Program-made: the position numbers and the translations under genes | Shown: piece by piece, positions 29,875-38,716 of the stretch | Position numbering within the stretch: position 1 is the stretch's first letter | Layout of the letters: each line of letters starts with the position of its first letter | Notes under the pieces: generated by a model | Database searches by the model: none | What the model saw: the letters and a program-made list of their open reading frames with translations, nothing else | What the model was told of the DNA's origin: nothing | Source: Delftia tsuruhatensis | Lineage (GTDB): Bacteria > Pseudomonadota > Gammaproteobacteria > Burkholderiales > Burkholderiaceae_C | DNA: 64,000 bases | Assembly (NCBI RefSeq): GCF_903815225.1 | Contig: NZ_LR813084.1 | Span: forward strand, 3,762,501-3,826,500 | Reading direction: 5' to 3'

Positions 29875-30606
29875 TCAGGGCAGCAGTTGCCCCAGCTCAC
29901 GCGCGGCGGCCAGCACATGGCGTGCATGGCGCTCCTCATAGCGGTGGGCCGGCATGGTCAGTGTCAGCGCCGCCGCCAGCTCCCCATCACGCTTGAACAC
30001 CGGTGCCGAGATCCCGGCTATCTCGCGGTGCCGGTCTCCCACCATGGCGCAGTAGCCATCGGCACGCACGCGCGCCAGCTGCGTGCGGCTGCCACCGCGC
30101 GACGCGGCGTACAACTCGGGATCAAAGGCCGACAGCACGCGCCCCCCCGCGCCCTGCCCCAGCGGCAGCAGGTCGCCGGAGCGGGCATGGTCGCGCACGG
30201 GATGGGGCGAATCCACGCGGTACAGGCACAAGCGGTCCTGACCCTGGCGCACATGGTAGGCCGCGCTCTCACCCGTGGCCTGCACCAGCGCGCGCAACAC
30301 GGGCATGACCACGCTGTCCAGCGAGAAATTCCGCGCATAGACCGCATGCAGCCGCGCCACGGCCGGGCCCACCGCATAGCGGCCATCGTCCAGGCGCAGC
30401 ACCCACCCTCCGTGCTCCAGCGAAGCCAGCAGCCGCAGCACGGTGCTCTTGTAGAGCCGCGCGCGCTCGGACAGCTGCGCCAGCGTGAGACCGCCGTCGC
30501 CATCGCGAAACGCCGCCAGCAGGCTCAGGGCCCGGTCCACGGCCGCCACGCCTCCCGGCGCGGCATTTTCGTCGGCCACCGATTCGGTCACGGATTTGCG
30601 AGGCAT
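29875..30606 (-). CDS. IclR family transcriptional regulator
   Basis: A 243-residue regulator. An N-terminal winged helix (AAVDRALSLLAAFRDGDGGL, LSERARLYKSTVLRLLASLEHGGWVLRL) is followed by the IclR effector domain (YHVRQGQDRLCLYRVDSPHP onward, DLLPLGQGAGGRVLSAF). The start is chosen because GGGAGCG lies about 9 bases upstream and longer versions add residues unlike the family. It is divergent from the HMG-CoA-lyase-like gene, with repeated half-sites between them, so it probably controls the lyase/CoA-transferase/Bug operon. Confidence 0.9.
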   Translation of the reverse strand: MPRKSVTESVADENAAPGGVAAVDRALSLLAAFRDGDGGLTLAQLSERARLYKSTVLRLLASLEHGGWVLRLDDGRYAVGPAVARLHAVYARNFSLDSVVMPVLRALVQATGESAAYHVRQGQDRLCLYRVDSPHPVRDHARSGDLLPLGQGAGGRVLSAFDPELYAASRGGSRTQLARVRADGYCAMVGDRHREIAGISAPVFKRDGELAAALTLTMPAHRYEERHARHVLAAARELGQLLP

Positions 30607-30686
30607 GAAAGAACGCTCCCGAGCAAACAAGGGAAAACCCCAGACACACGGGCTTGACGATCCAGCCCGCAGCCCGGAATATTTCA

Positions 30687-30717
30687 ATAGAAAGAATATA
30701 GTTCTATCTATTAGAAC
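30687..30717. promoter_or_regulatory. Overlapping inverted repeats in the IclR/lyase divergent region
   Basis: Three related half-sites occur: ATAGAA (30687-30692), GTTCTAT (30701-30707) and TAGAAC (30712-30717). The last two form a perfect GTTCTA-N5-TAGAAC dyad, and the first two an ATAGAA-N9-TTCTAT dyad. The surrounding stretch is unusually AT-rich for this genome. Likely operator for the adjacent IclR protein. Confidence 0.55.
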
Positions 30718-30785
30718 AACCACATCAAATCCTGTCAACCCGGAAAATCCTGGCGGCAGGCACAACCTGGCGGATGCAGCAACCC

Positions 30786-31727
30786 ATGTCCTCTCACCGT
30801 TTTGACGTACTCATCAGCGAAGTCGGCCCGCGCGACGGCCTGCAGTCCGTGGCCGCCACCATGTCCACGGCGCACAAGTGCGCATGGATCGACGCGCTGG
30901 CCGACGCCGGCCTGCAGGAGATCGAGGTCGGCTCCTTCGTCTCGCCCAAGCTGCTGCCGCAGATGGCGGATGCCGCCGACGTGGTGGCCCACGCCGTGCG
31001 ACGCCCGGGCCTGACCGTGATGGCCCTGGTCCCCAACCTGCGCGGAGCCGAGGCCGCGCTGCGCGCCGGCGTCCACAAGATCACGCTGCCGGTCTCGGCC
31101 AGTCCCGCGCACTCCATGGCCAATGTGCGCAAGACCCCCATGCAGATGGTCGAGGAGGTGCGCGCCATCGCCGCGCTGCGTGACGCGATCGCGCCGCAGG
31201 CGCTGATCGAGGCAGGCATCTCCACGGCCTTCGGCTGCACGCTGCAAGGCCTGGTCCCCGAGGACGACGTGATCGCACTGGCCGCGGCCTGCGTGGCCGC
31301 CGGCGCCAATGAATCGGGCCTGTCCGACACCACGGGCATGGCCAACCCGGCCCAGGTACGGCGCCTGTTCACGCGGCTGCGCGCGGAGCTGGGTGAGCAC
31401 GCGGGCGCGGCCCACATGCACAATACGCGCGGGCTGGGCCTGGCCAACTGCCTGGCGGCCCACGAGGCCGGCGTGCGCACCTTCGATGCCTCGTTGGCAG
31501 GCCTGGGCGGCTGCCCCTACGCGCCCGGCGCCTCGGGCAACGTGGTCACCGAGGACCTCGTCTTCATGTTCGAGGCCATGGGCATCCGTACGGGCGTGGA
31601 CATCGAGCGCCTGATCGCCGCCCGCCAGCCGCTGACCGAAGGCCTGCCCGGTGAGGATCTGCACGGCATGACGCCGCTGGCCGGCCTGCCCAAGGGCTTC
31701 GTTGCGCATGCCTATGCCCGCAACTGA
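30786..31727 (+). CDS. Hydroxymethylglutaryl-CoA lyase-like protein
   Basis: A 313-residue HMGL-like TIM-barrel lyase (four more residues if the upstream ATG is used). The metal-binding and catalytic segments are intact: ISEVGPRDGLQSV, SDTTGMANPAQVRR and HMHNTRGLGLAN. The C-terminal GLGGCPYAPGASGNVVTEDL carries the catalytic cysteine of HMG-CoA lyases. The reaction is HMG-CoA to acetoacetate and acetyl-CoA, or a close aldol cleavage of a related 3-hydroxyacyl-CoA. It is followed 22 bases later by a class III CoA-transferase and then a Bug receptor, suggesting uptake, CoA activation and cleavage of a free branched hydroxy-dicarboxylic acid. Confidence 0.88.
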   Translation: MSSHRFDVLISEVGPRDGLQSVAATMSTAHKCAWIDALADAGLQEIEVGSFVSPKLLPQMADAADVVAHAVRRPGLTVMALVPNLRGAEAALRAGVHKITLPVSASPAHSMANVRKTPMQMVEEVRAIAALRDAIAPQALIEAGISTAFGCTLQGLVPEDDVIALAAACVAAGANESGLSDTTGMANPAQVRRLFTRLRAELGEHAGAAHMHNTRGLGLANCLAAHEAGVRTFDASLAGLGGCPYAPGASGNVVTEDLVFMFEAMGIRTGVDIERLIAARQPLTEGLPGEDLHGMTPLAGLPKGFVAHAYARN

Positions 31728-31749
31728 TTCCACCATCGAACGTTTTTCC

Positions 31750-32997
31750 ATGAGCCACGACACCACCTCCGCCACACCCTCTCCCCATGCCGCACCGCTG
31801 CCCTACGCGGGCATCCGCGTGGTCGAGTTCACCCACATGGTCATGGGCCCGTCCTGCGGCATGATGCTGGCCGACCTCGGGGCCGAGGTCATCAAGGTCG
31901 AGCCCGTGGGGCACGGCCGCGACGGCGATGCCACGCGCAAGCTGCTGGGCTCGGGCTCGGGCTTCTTTCCCCTGTTCAACCGCAACAAGAAGAGCCTGAC
32001 GCTGGACCTGCAGACCGAGGAAGGCAAGGAGGCCGCGCTGCGCCTGATCGCCACGGCCGACGTGGTCTGCGAGAACTTCAAGCCCGGCACCATGCACAAG
32101 CTGGGCCTGGACTACGACAGCCTCAAGGAACGCTTTCCCCGCCTGATCTACGTAAGCCACAAGGGCTTCCTGCCCGGCCCCTACGAGCACCGCACGGCGC
32201 TGGACGAGGTGGTGCAGATGATGGGCGGCCTGGCCTACATGACGGGCCGCCCCGGCGACCCGCTGCGCGCAGGCGCCAGCGTCAACGACATCATGGGCGG
32301 CATGTTCGGCGCCATGGGTGCCATGGCGGCCCTGGCCCAGCGCGAGAAGACCGGCCTGGGCCAGGAGGTGCAAAGCGCGCTGTTCGAGAACAACATCTTC
32401 CTGGTGGCCCAGCACATGATGCAGTTCGCCGTGACGGGCAAGCCCGCCGCGCCCATGCCCGCGCGCATCTCGGCCTGGGCCATCTACGACGTGTTCGAGG
32501 TGCGGGACGGCGAGCAGATCTTCCTGGCCGTGGTCAGCGACGGCGCCTGGCGCGTGTTCTGCGACGCCTTCGGCCTGGGCGAGCTGCGCGACGACCCGCG
32601 CCTGGGAAGCAACAATGACCGCGTGCTGGCGCGCAGCTGGCTGATGCCGCTGCTGCGGGACAGAATGGCGCCGCACAGTGCGACCCACATCGCCGAAGTG
32701 TTCGAGAAGAATGGCCTGCCCTTCGCGCCCATCGCACGCCCGCAGGACCTGCTCGAAGACCCGCACCTGAACGCCACCGGCGCGCTGGCGCCCATCACCC
32801 TGCCCGATGGCCGCGAGACCAAGACCGTGCTGCTGCCCTTCACGCTGGATGGCAGGCGCATGGACGTCCGCCTGTCGCCGCCGCGCCTGGGAGAGCACAG
32901 CCTGGAGATCCTCTCGGCACTGGGCTACAGCGCCGAGCAGGCCCGGGCCCTGGCCCAGGGCGAATCCACCGCCAGCCATGCCACGGCATCGCATTGA
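31750..32997 (+). CDS. CaiB/BaiF (class III) CoA-transferase
   Basis: A 415-residue family III CoA-transferase. The N-terminal GIRVVEFTHMVMGPSCGMML and ADLGAEVIKVEP signature is intact. The probable catalytic Asp lies in VNDIMGGMFGAMGAMAAL (about residue 180). It is 22 bases downstream of the lyase-like gene and upstream of a Bug receptor. By context it activates the acid that the lyase then cleaves; a succinyl-CoA:hydroxymethylglutarate-type transfer would fit, but the substrates cannot be read from sequence. Confidence 0.9.
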   Translation: MSHDTTSATPSPHAAPLPYAGIRVVEFTHMVMGPSCGMMLADLGAEVIKVEPVGHGRDGDATRKLLGSGSGFFPLFNRNKKSLTLDLQTEEGKEAALRLIATADVVCENFKPGTMHKLGLDYDSLKERFPRLIYVSHKGFLPGPYEHRTALDEVVQMMGGLAYMTGRPGDPLRAGASVNDIMGGMFGAMGAMAALAQREKTGLGQEVQSALFENNIFLVAQHMMQFAVTGKPAAPMPARISAWAIYDVFEVRDGEQIFLAVVSDGAWRVFCDAFGLGELRDDPRLGSNNDRVLARSWLMPLLRDRMAPHSATHIAEVFEKNGLPFAPIARPQDLLEDPHLNATGALAPITLPDGRETKTVLLPFTLDGRRMDVRLSPPRLGEHSLEILSALGYSAEQARALAQGESTASHATASH

Positions 32998-33128
32998 CAC
33001 GGCACTGAGTCGCTGAAGAGGCGCCGGGAGGCGCCCTCTCCCCACCGCCCCTCACTTTCCTTTTCCGGACGACGCCCACGGCGCGCCCGGCGGGGGAGCC
33101 TTTTCCCAAAATTCCTGGAGACAACACC

Positions 33129-34130
33129 ATGCAAAGTCACCCATCCCACCCGCCTGCCACGTCCCGCCGCCTGTTCCTGCTGTACGCCGCCGCCCTGTGG
33201 CTGCCGATGGCGGCGCAGGCGCAGCCCGACCACTGGCCCGCACGCGCCGTGCGCATGGTCGTGCCCTACACGCCGGGCGGAGGCACCGACGCCGTCGCGC
33301 GCCAGATCAGTGAGCGCGTGGGCACGCTGAACCAGTGGACCGTGGTGGTGGACAACAAGCCCGGCGCGGGCGGCAACATCGGCCTGGATGCCGTGGCCAA
33401 GTCCGCCCCCGATGGATACACCTTCGGCATGGGACAGACCGCCAACCTGGCCATCAATCCCGCCCTGCTGCCCAGCATGCCGTTCAACCCTCGCACGGAC
33501 CTGATCCCGGTGGCCCTGGTCGCCGCCCAGCCCACGGTGCTGGTCGTTCCGCAGGACTCACCCTGGAGATCGGTACAGGACCTGGTCAAGGCCGCCAAGG
33601 CCGACCCGGGCGGCATCCGCCAGGGCCTGGCATCGACGGGCACGGTGGGCCACCTGGCGGGCGAGATGCTGGCCTTCAAGGCCGGCATACAGGTGCTCAA
33701 CGTTCCCTACAAGGGAGCGGCCCCAGCCATCACCGATCTGCTGGGCCGGCAGACGCACTACATGTTCGGCACACCCCAGGCCGTGCTGCCGCTGCTCAAG
33801 GGCGGCAAGCTGCGCGCGCTGGCCGTGACTTCGGCCAGGCGCCTGCCCATCCTGCCCGACGTGCCCACCGTGGCCGAATCGGGCCATGCGGGCTTCGAGG
33901 CCGTGGACTGGAAGCTCATCGTCGCGCCCAAGGGCACGCCGGCGGCCATCGTGCAGAAGATGAACACCGCCGTGAACGCGGCGCTGCAACAGCCTGCGGT
34001 ACAGCAGCAATTGCAGGCCGAAGGCAGCACGGCCCTGGGCGGCAGCATCCAGGACGCAGCCGCCTACCTGCAAAAGGAACAGGCCGGCTGGGCCGCGCTG
34101 ATCCGCGATGCCAGGATCCGGCTGGAGTGA
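33129..34130 (+). CDS. Bug/TctC-type periplasmic solute-binding protein
   Basis: A 333-residue orphan tripartite tricarboxylate receptor. A signal peptide covers about residues 1-35 (RRLFLLYAAALWLPMAAQAQ). The mature chain contains VRMVVPYTPGGGTDAVARQI and VVVDNKPGAGGNIGLDAVAK, the Bug ligand-loop signatures. The start is supported by CTGGAGA upstream. It is the third gene after the HMG-CoA-lyase-like and CoA-transferase genes and ends at a strong terminator, so it probably supplies the acid substrate of that pathway, perhaps also as a sensor. Confidence 0.92.
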   Translation: MQSHPSHPPATSRRLFLLYAAALWLPMAAQAQPDHWPARAVRMVVPYTPGGGTDAVARQISERVGTLNQWTVVVDNKPGAGGNIGLDAVAKSAPDGYTFGMGQTANLAINPALLPSMPFNPRTDLIPVALVAAQPTVLVVPQDSPWRSVQDLVKAAKADPGGIRQGLASTGTVGHLAGEMLAFKAGIQVLNVPYKGAAPAITDLLGRQTHYMFGTPQAVLPLLKGGKLRALAVTSARRLPILPDVPTVAESGHAGFEAVDWKLIVAPKGTPAAIVQKMNTAVNAALQQPAVQQQLQAEGSTALGGSIQDAAAYLQKEQAGWAALIRDARIRLE

Positions 34131-34142
34131 ACGTCAGCAGCA

Positions 34143-34181
34143 AAAAAGGCGCGGCGCCCGCAAGGAGCACCGCGCCTTTTT
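34143..34181. terminator. Bidirectional terminator between convergent genes
   Basis: AAAAAGGCGCGG pairs with CCGCGCCTTTTT around a 15-base loop. A and T runs flank the stem on both sides, so it can end both the Bug-receptor operon and the decarboxylase gene converging on it. Confidence 0.85.
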
Positions 34182-34207
34182 CATCGCCGTTTCATGAATC
34201 GGGCAGA

Positions 34208-36757
34208 TCAGACGTTGCGGCCGAACGGGCCATCGTCCCCCACCTGCACCATCTTGCGGCCACGGGCAGGCTTGGCGGCCGTACCCACCTCTGGCGCAGA
34301 CCCGGCCTTGCGGGCCGGCGCGGGACGCCTGGCCGCGGCCTTCACTGCCGGCTTTGTCGCCTTCTTCGCGGCAGGCTTGGCCACGGACGCCTTGGCTGCC
34401 GGCTGTGCGGCGCCCGACTTGCCGCCGGCTGCGCTCTTGCGGGCCGGTGCCTCCTGCCGCACGCAGTCCGCGTAGTAGCGCACGTTGCCGCTGGCGTCTT
34501 CCAGCTCCACCAGGCCGTGGATGTCGGTCTCGAAACCCGGGCATTCCTTGGCAAACTCGCGCGCGAACAGCAGGTAGTCCACGATCTTGCGGTTGAACAC
34601 TTCGCCAGGAATCAGCAGCGGGATGCCGGGCGGGTACGGCGTGACCAGGCCCACGGTGATGCGGCCTTCGAGGTGATCGATCTCCACGCGCTCGGTCTTG
34701 CGCTGGGCGATGTGGGCGTAGGCGTCGCTGGGCTTCATGGCGGGCTTGAGGTCCGAGAGGTACATCTCGGTCGTCAGGCGGGCGATGTCGTACTTGGCGT
34801 ACAGCTCGTGCACGTGCTGGCACAGGTCGCGCAGGCCCATGCGCTCGTAGCGGCGGTGCTGCTGGCAGAACTCGGGCAGGATGCGCGCCAGCGGCTGGTT
34901 GCGGTCGTAGTCGTCCTTGAACTGCTGCAGCGCCGTCAGCATGGTGTTCCAGCGGCCCTTGGTGATGCCGATGGTGAACATGATGAAGAACGAATACAGG
35001 CCGGTCTTCTCGACCACCACGCCGTGCTCGGCCAGGTACTTGGTGACGATGGAGGCGGGTATGCCGGTATCGGAAAAATCACCGTCCAGATCCAGGCCCG
35101 GCGTCACGATGGTGGACTTGATCGGGTCCAGCATGTTGAAGCCGTCGGCCAGCTCGCCGAAGCCGTGCCAGTTGTCGAACTCCTTGCCGTTCTTGGCCTT
35201 GGAGCGCTTGGGCGCAGCATCATGGCCGCGGATGATCCAGTCCCGGGCCGAGCCCACGCCTTCCTCGGCGAGCTTTTCGGGGCCCCAGACCTCGAACCAC
35301 CAGTCGTCGTCGCCGAACTCGTCTTCCACCTTGCGCATGGCGCGGCGGAAATCCAGCGCTTCGAGGATGGACTCCTCCACCAGGGCCGTGCCTCCGGGCG
35401 GCTCCATCATCGCGGCGGCCACGTCGCAGCTGGCGATGATGCTGTACTGCGGGCTGGTCGAGGTGTGCATCAGGTACGCCTCGTTGAACAGGTGGTGGTC
35501 CAGCTTCTGGGTCTGGCTGTCCTGCACCAGCACATGCGAGGCCTGGCTGATGCCGGCCAGCAGCTTGTGGATGGACTGCGTGGCATAGACCACGGACTCC
35601 TTGGGGCGCGCGCGCTTCTTGCCCATGGCGTGGTAGCTGCCATAGAACGGGTGGAAGGCGGCATGCGGCAGCCAGGCTTCGTCGAAATGCAGGTTGGCCA
35701 CATAGCCATCCAGCATGCCCTTGATGGTCTCGGTGTTGTAGAGCACGCCGTCGTAGGTGGACTGCGTCAGCGTCAGGACGCGCGGCTTGACGGTCTTGGC
35801 GTCCACGCCCTCGAGCAGCGGGTTGGCCGCGATCTTGGCCTGGATGGACTCGATCGAGAATTCGCTCTGCGGAATGGGGCCGATGATGCCGAAGTGGTTG
35901 CGCGTGGGCTTGAGGAACACCGGAATCGCACCCGTCATGATGATGGAGTGCAGGATGGACTTGTGGCAGTTGCGGTCCACCACCACCACATCGCCGGGCG
36001 CCACGGCATGGTGCCAGACGATCTTGTTCGAGGTGGAGGTGCCGTTGGTCACGAAGTAGCAGTGGTCGGCGTTGAAGATGCGCGCGGCATTGCGCTCGCT
36101 CTCGCCGATGGCGCCGTTGTGGTCCAGCAATTGGCCGAGTTCCTCCACCGCGTTGCACACGTCGGCGCGCAGCATGTTCTCGCCATAGAACTGGTGGTAC
36201 ATCTGGCCCACGGGACTCTTGAGGAACGCCACGCCGCCCGAGTGGCCGGGGCAGTGCCAGCTGTAGGAGCCGTCTTCCGCATAGTCCAGCAGCGCCTTGA
36301 AGAACGGAGGCTGCACGCCTTCCAGGTAGCTCTTGGCCTCGCGGATGATGTGCTTGGCCACGAACTCCGGCGTGTCCTCGAACATGTGTATGAAGCCGTG
36401 CAGTTCGCGCAGGATATCGTTGGGCAGGTGGCGGCTGGTCTTGGTCTCGCCGTAGATGTAGATCGGCACATCGGCGTTCTTGCGACGCACCTCGCCGATG
36501 AAGCTGCGCAGGCTGTGGACCACGGGATCGGTTTCGCCCTCGACCAGCGAGAACTCCTCGTCATCGATCGACAGGATGAAGGCGCTGGCCCGGCTTTGCT
36601 GCTGCGCGAACTGCGACAGGTCGCCGTAGCTGGTCACGCCCAGCACCTCGAAACCTTCTTCCTGGATGGCCTGGGCCAGGGCGCGGATGCCCAGGCCCGA
36701 GGTGTTCTCGGAACGGTAGTCCTCGTCGATGATGACGATGGGAAAGCGAAACTTCAT
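34208..36757 (-). CDS. Arg/Lys/Orn decarboxylase with a polybasic C-terminal extension
   Basis: An 849-residue fold-type I PLP decarboxylase of the biodegradative Arg/Lys/Orn group. An N-terminal wing (receiver-like) domain spans about residues 1-130, and the PLP domain includes HCPGHSGGVAFLKSPVG (168-184), HFDEAW (357-362) and the PLP lysine K398 in ATQSIHKLL. The C-terminal decarboxylase domain ends near residue 768. The family is usually about 715-755 residues; here an extra tail (about 770-849) is rich in Ala, Lys, Pro and Arg, like histone H1-like proteins. Substrate choice among Arg, Lys and Orn is not decidable by eye. The enzyme consumes protons and makes a polyamine or amine, aiding acid resistance. 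Confidence 0.93.
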   Translation of the reverse strand: MKFRFPIVIIDEDYRSENTSGLGIRALAQAIQEEGFEVLGVTSYGDLSQFAQQQSRASAFILSIDDEEFSLVEGETDPVVHSLRSFIGEVRRKNADVPIYIYGETKTSRHLPNDILRELHGFIHMFEDTPEFVAKHIIREAKSYLEGVQPPFFKALLDYAEDGSYSWHCPGHSGGVAFLKSPVGQMYHQFYGENMLRADVCNAVEELGQLLDHNGAIGESERNAARIFNADHCYFVTNGTSTSNKIVWHHAVAPGDVVVVDRNCHKSILHSIIMTGAIPVFLKPTRNHFGIIGPIPQSEFSIESIQAKIAANPLLEGVDAKTVKPRVLTLTQSTYDGVLYNTETIKGMLDGYVANLHFDEAWLPHAAFHPFYGSYHAMGKKRARPKESVVYATQSIHKLLAGISQASHVLVQDSQTQKLDHHLFNEAYLMHTSTSPQYSIIASCDVAAAMMEPPGGTALVEESILEALDFRRAMRKVEDEFGDDDWWFEVWGPEKLAEEGVGSARDWIIRGHDAAPKRSKAKNGKEFDNWHGFGELADGFNMLDPIKSTIVTPGLDLDGDFSDTGIPASIVTKYLAEHGVVVEKTGLYSFFIMFTIGITKGRWNTMLTALQQFKDDYDRNQPLARILPEFCQQHRRYERMGLRDLCQHVHELYAKYDIARLTTEMYLSDLKPAMKPSDAYAHIAQRKTERVEIDHLEGRITVGLVTPYPPGIPLLIPGEVFNRKIVDYLLFAREFAKECPGFETDIHGLVELEDASGNVRYYADCVRQEAPARKSAAGGKSGAAQPAAKASVAKPAAKKATKPAVKAAARRPAPARKAGSAPEVGTAAKPARGRKMVQVGDDGPFGRNV

Positions 36758-36798
36758 GGGGCAGCCTCCGTAACCTGAGCGGGCCTAAAAAACGAAAC

Positions 36799-36833
36799 AG
36801 GCGCGAAGTGTAAGGAATATCCTTATTGCGCCT
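36799..36833 (-). promoter_or_regulatory. Nested dyad followed by T-run upstream of the decarboxylase
   Basis: An outer AGGCGC/GCGCCT arm pair encloses a perfect 15-base palindrome TAAGGAATATCCTTA. On the minus strand it is followed by GTTTCGTTTTTT, 40-odd bases before the decarboxylase ATG. It could be an operator, or a leader hairpin acting as an attenuator. Only the symmetry is observed. Confidence 0.4.
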
Positions 36834-36907
36834 TTGAAGCGTGCGGCTTTTCACCCAGAATGTGGTGCACTAAACACAAGCAACTGTCATAGATAGGGAG
36901 TCTGGGC

Positions 36908-37333
36908 ATGGAATATTCCACCATCTGGTGGCTCGTCGCCGGTGCATTGGTGATCGCCGAACTGCTGACCGGCAGCTTCTACCTGCTGATGCTGGCGCTG
37001 GGCGCCATCGTCGGTGCGCTGTGCGCGCATGCGGGCCTGGCCCCCATCGCCCAGCTCGTCACCGCGGCCGTGCTCGGCAGCGCCTTCGTGCTGGCCTGCT
37101 ACCTCGTGCGCAGGCGCCTGCCCAGCCGCCAGCCGGCATCGAGCAACCGCGACGTCAACCTCGACGTCGGCGAGTCCGTCATGGTCGAGCAGTGGAACAC
37201 CGACGGCACGGCCCAGGTCCGCTACCGTGGCGCACAATGGACCGTGATCAGCCGCCCCGGCAACCTGCCCTCGGCAGGCATGCACCGCGTGGCCGAAGTC
37301 GTCGGCAACCGCCTGCTCGTGGACAAGCTCTGA
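36908..37333 (+). CDS. NfeD family membrane protein
   Basis: A 141-residue short NfeD protein. Two to three membrane segments fill the first 65 residues (IWWLVAGALVIAELLTGSFY...), followed by a C-terminal OB-fold domain (ESVMVEQWNTDGTAQVRYRGAQWTVIS). Short NfeD proteins partner with SPFH/stomatin-like proteins encoded next door, as here, in membrane microdomain organisation or protein quality control. The SPFH gene begins 95 bases downstream. Confidence 0.9.
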   Translation: MEYSTIWWLVAGALVIAELLTGSFYLLMLALGAIVGALCAHAGLAPIAQLVTAAVLGSAFVLACYLVRRRLPSRQPASSNRDVNLDVGESVMVEQWNTDGTAQVRYRGAQWTVISRPGNLPSAGMHRVAEVVGNRLLVDKL

Positions 37334-37428
37334 GCCTGCCGCCGTCACGCGCACCGGGCGCGCTCCTCGTCCCGCCCCTTCGCTTCACCCTCTTGTTTCA
37401 CTGAATGCCCTCCGGGCTTGGAGACACC

Positions 37429-38346
37429 ATGGAAATCGCCATCGTCATTCTGGTCATCGCGGCCATCTTCATCGCACGCTCCATCAAGGTCGTGCCCCAG
37501 CAGCACGCCTGGGTCAAGGAACGCCTGGGCAAGTACGCCGGCACGCTGACGCCGGGCCTGAACTTCCTCGTGCCTTTCGTGGACCGCGTGGCCTACAAGC
37601 ACAGCCTCAAGGAAATCCCGCTGGACGTGCCCAGCCAGGTCTGCATCACGCGCGACAACACCCAGCTGCAGGTGGACGGCATCCTCTACTTCCAGGTCAC
37701 CGACCCCATGCGCGCCAGCTATGGCTCCTCCAACTACATCATGGCCGTCACCCAGCTGGCCCAGACCTCGCTGCGCAGCGTGATCGGCAAACTGGAGCTG
37801 GACAAGACCTTCGAGGAGCGTGACATGATCAATGCCCAGGTGGTCTCGGCCATCGACGAGGCCGCGCTCAACTGGGGCGTGAAGGTGCTGCGCTACGAGA
37901 TCAAGGACCTGACGCCGCCCGCCGAGATCCTGCGCTCCATGCAGGCCCAGATCACGGCCGAGCGGGAAAAGCGCGCGCTGATCGCCGCCTCCGAAGGCCG
38001 CCGCCAGGAGCAGATCAACATCGCCACCGGCGAGCGCGAAGCCTTCATCGCGCGCTCCGAAGGTGAAAAGCAGGCCGTCATCAACAAGGCCCAGGGCGAG
38101 GCCGAATCCATCAAGGCCGTGGCCGACGCCACCGCACAGGCCATCGAGCGCGTGGCCCATGCCATCCGCCAGCCCGGTGGCGAACAGGCCGTGCAGCTGA
38201 AGGTCGCGGAAAAGGCCGTCGAGGCCTACGGCCAGGTGGCATCCGACGCCTCCACCACGCTGATCGTGCCCAGCAACATGACCGAAGTTTCCAGCCTGAT
38301 CACCTCGGCCATGAAGATGATCCAGACCGGGCAGCGCAACGGCTGA
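37429..38346 (+). CDS. SPFH/band 7 stomatin-like protein (QmcA-like)
   Basis: A 305-residue protein. An N-terminal membrane anchor (MEIAIVILVIAAIFIARSI) leads into an SPFH domain (VVPQQHAWVKERLGKYAGTL, RDNTQLQVDGILYFQVTDP) and a long coiled coil (AQITAEREKRALIAASEGRR onward), ending in a hydrophobic oligomerisation segment. Such proteins form ring or cage oligomers at the inner membrane and modulate FtsH or other partners. A start eight codons upstream is possible; this one follows TTGGAGA and begins with the anchor. It pairs with the preceding nfeD gene. Confidence 0.92.
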   Translation: MEIAIVILVIAAIFIARSIKVVPQQHAWVKERLGKYAGTLTPGLNFLVPFVDRVAYKHSLKEIPLDVPSQVCITRDNTQLQVDGILYFQVTDPMRASYGSSNYIMAVTQLAQTSLRSVIGKLELDKTFEERDMINAQVVSAIDEAALNWGVKVLRYEIKDLTPPAEILRSMQAQITAEREKRALIAASEGRRQEQINIATGEREAFIARSEGEKQAVINKAQGEAESIKAVADATAQAIERVAHAIRQPGGEQAVQLKVAEKAVEAYGQVASDASTTLIVPSNMTEVSSLITSAMKMIQTGQRNG

Positions 38347-38488
38347 AGGCGGGCACCGTGTCCGCCCCGCCCGGCCCCGGCGAGTCCATGGCCATCGTCC
38401 GCGATCCCGTCAGGCACACCGACCCTGGCTGGCAGGGGTGAATTGATTGCAATTGCGCAGATTCCCCGGAACGCGCCAAAACCAGTGC

Positions 38489-38494
38489 TAGAAT
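38489..38494 (+). promoter_or_regulatory. Extended -10 element of tRNA-Ser copy 1
   Basis: TAGAAT preceded by TGC (extended -10) stands 10 bases before the tRNA 5' end. The same spacing and motif (TGC-TACAAT) precede the second copy. No good -35 box is visible at either gene. Confidence 0.5.
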
Positions 38495-38504
38495 CGAGGG
38501 CTTC

Positions 38505-38594
<90 letters not shown>

Positions 38595-38616
38595 TACATG
38601 GCGCCAAGCCGACCCC

Positions 38617-38650
38617 AAAAGCCCTGATGACGCAAGTCACAGGGCTTTTT
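38617..38650 (+). terminator. Terminator after tRNA-Ser copy 1
   Basis: AAAAGCCCTG/CAGGGCTTTT stem around a 13-base loop, ending in TTTTT, 22 bases after the tRNA. It lies between the tRNA and the convergent eight-gene operon and can serve both. Confidence 0.85.
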
Positions 38651-38716
38651 CATCGGGCGCACTGCCGTCCGTGATCGCAACCAGGAAAGCGGCCCGGCGG
38701 ACAAGGGCCCCTGCCG

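Noticed and set aside
33335..36778. An 1147-codon plus-strand frame across the decarboxylase gene
   Set aside because: It is antisense to a well-conserved PLP decarboxylase, has His/Ala/Gly-rich low-complexity translation and no family motif.
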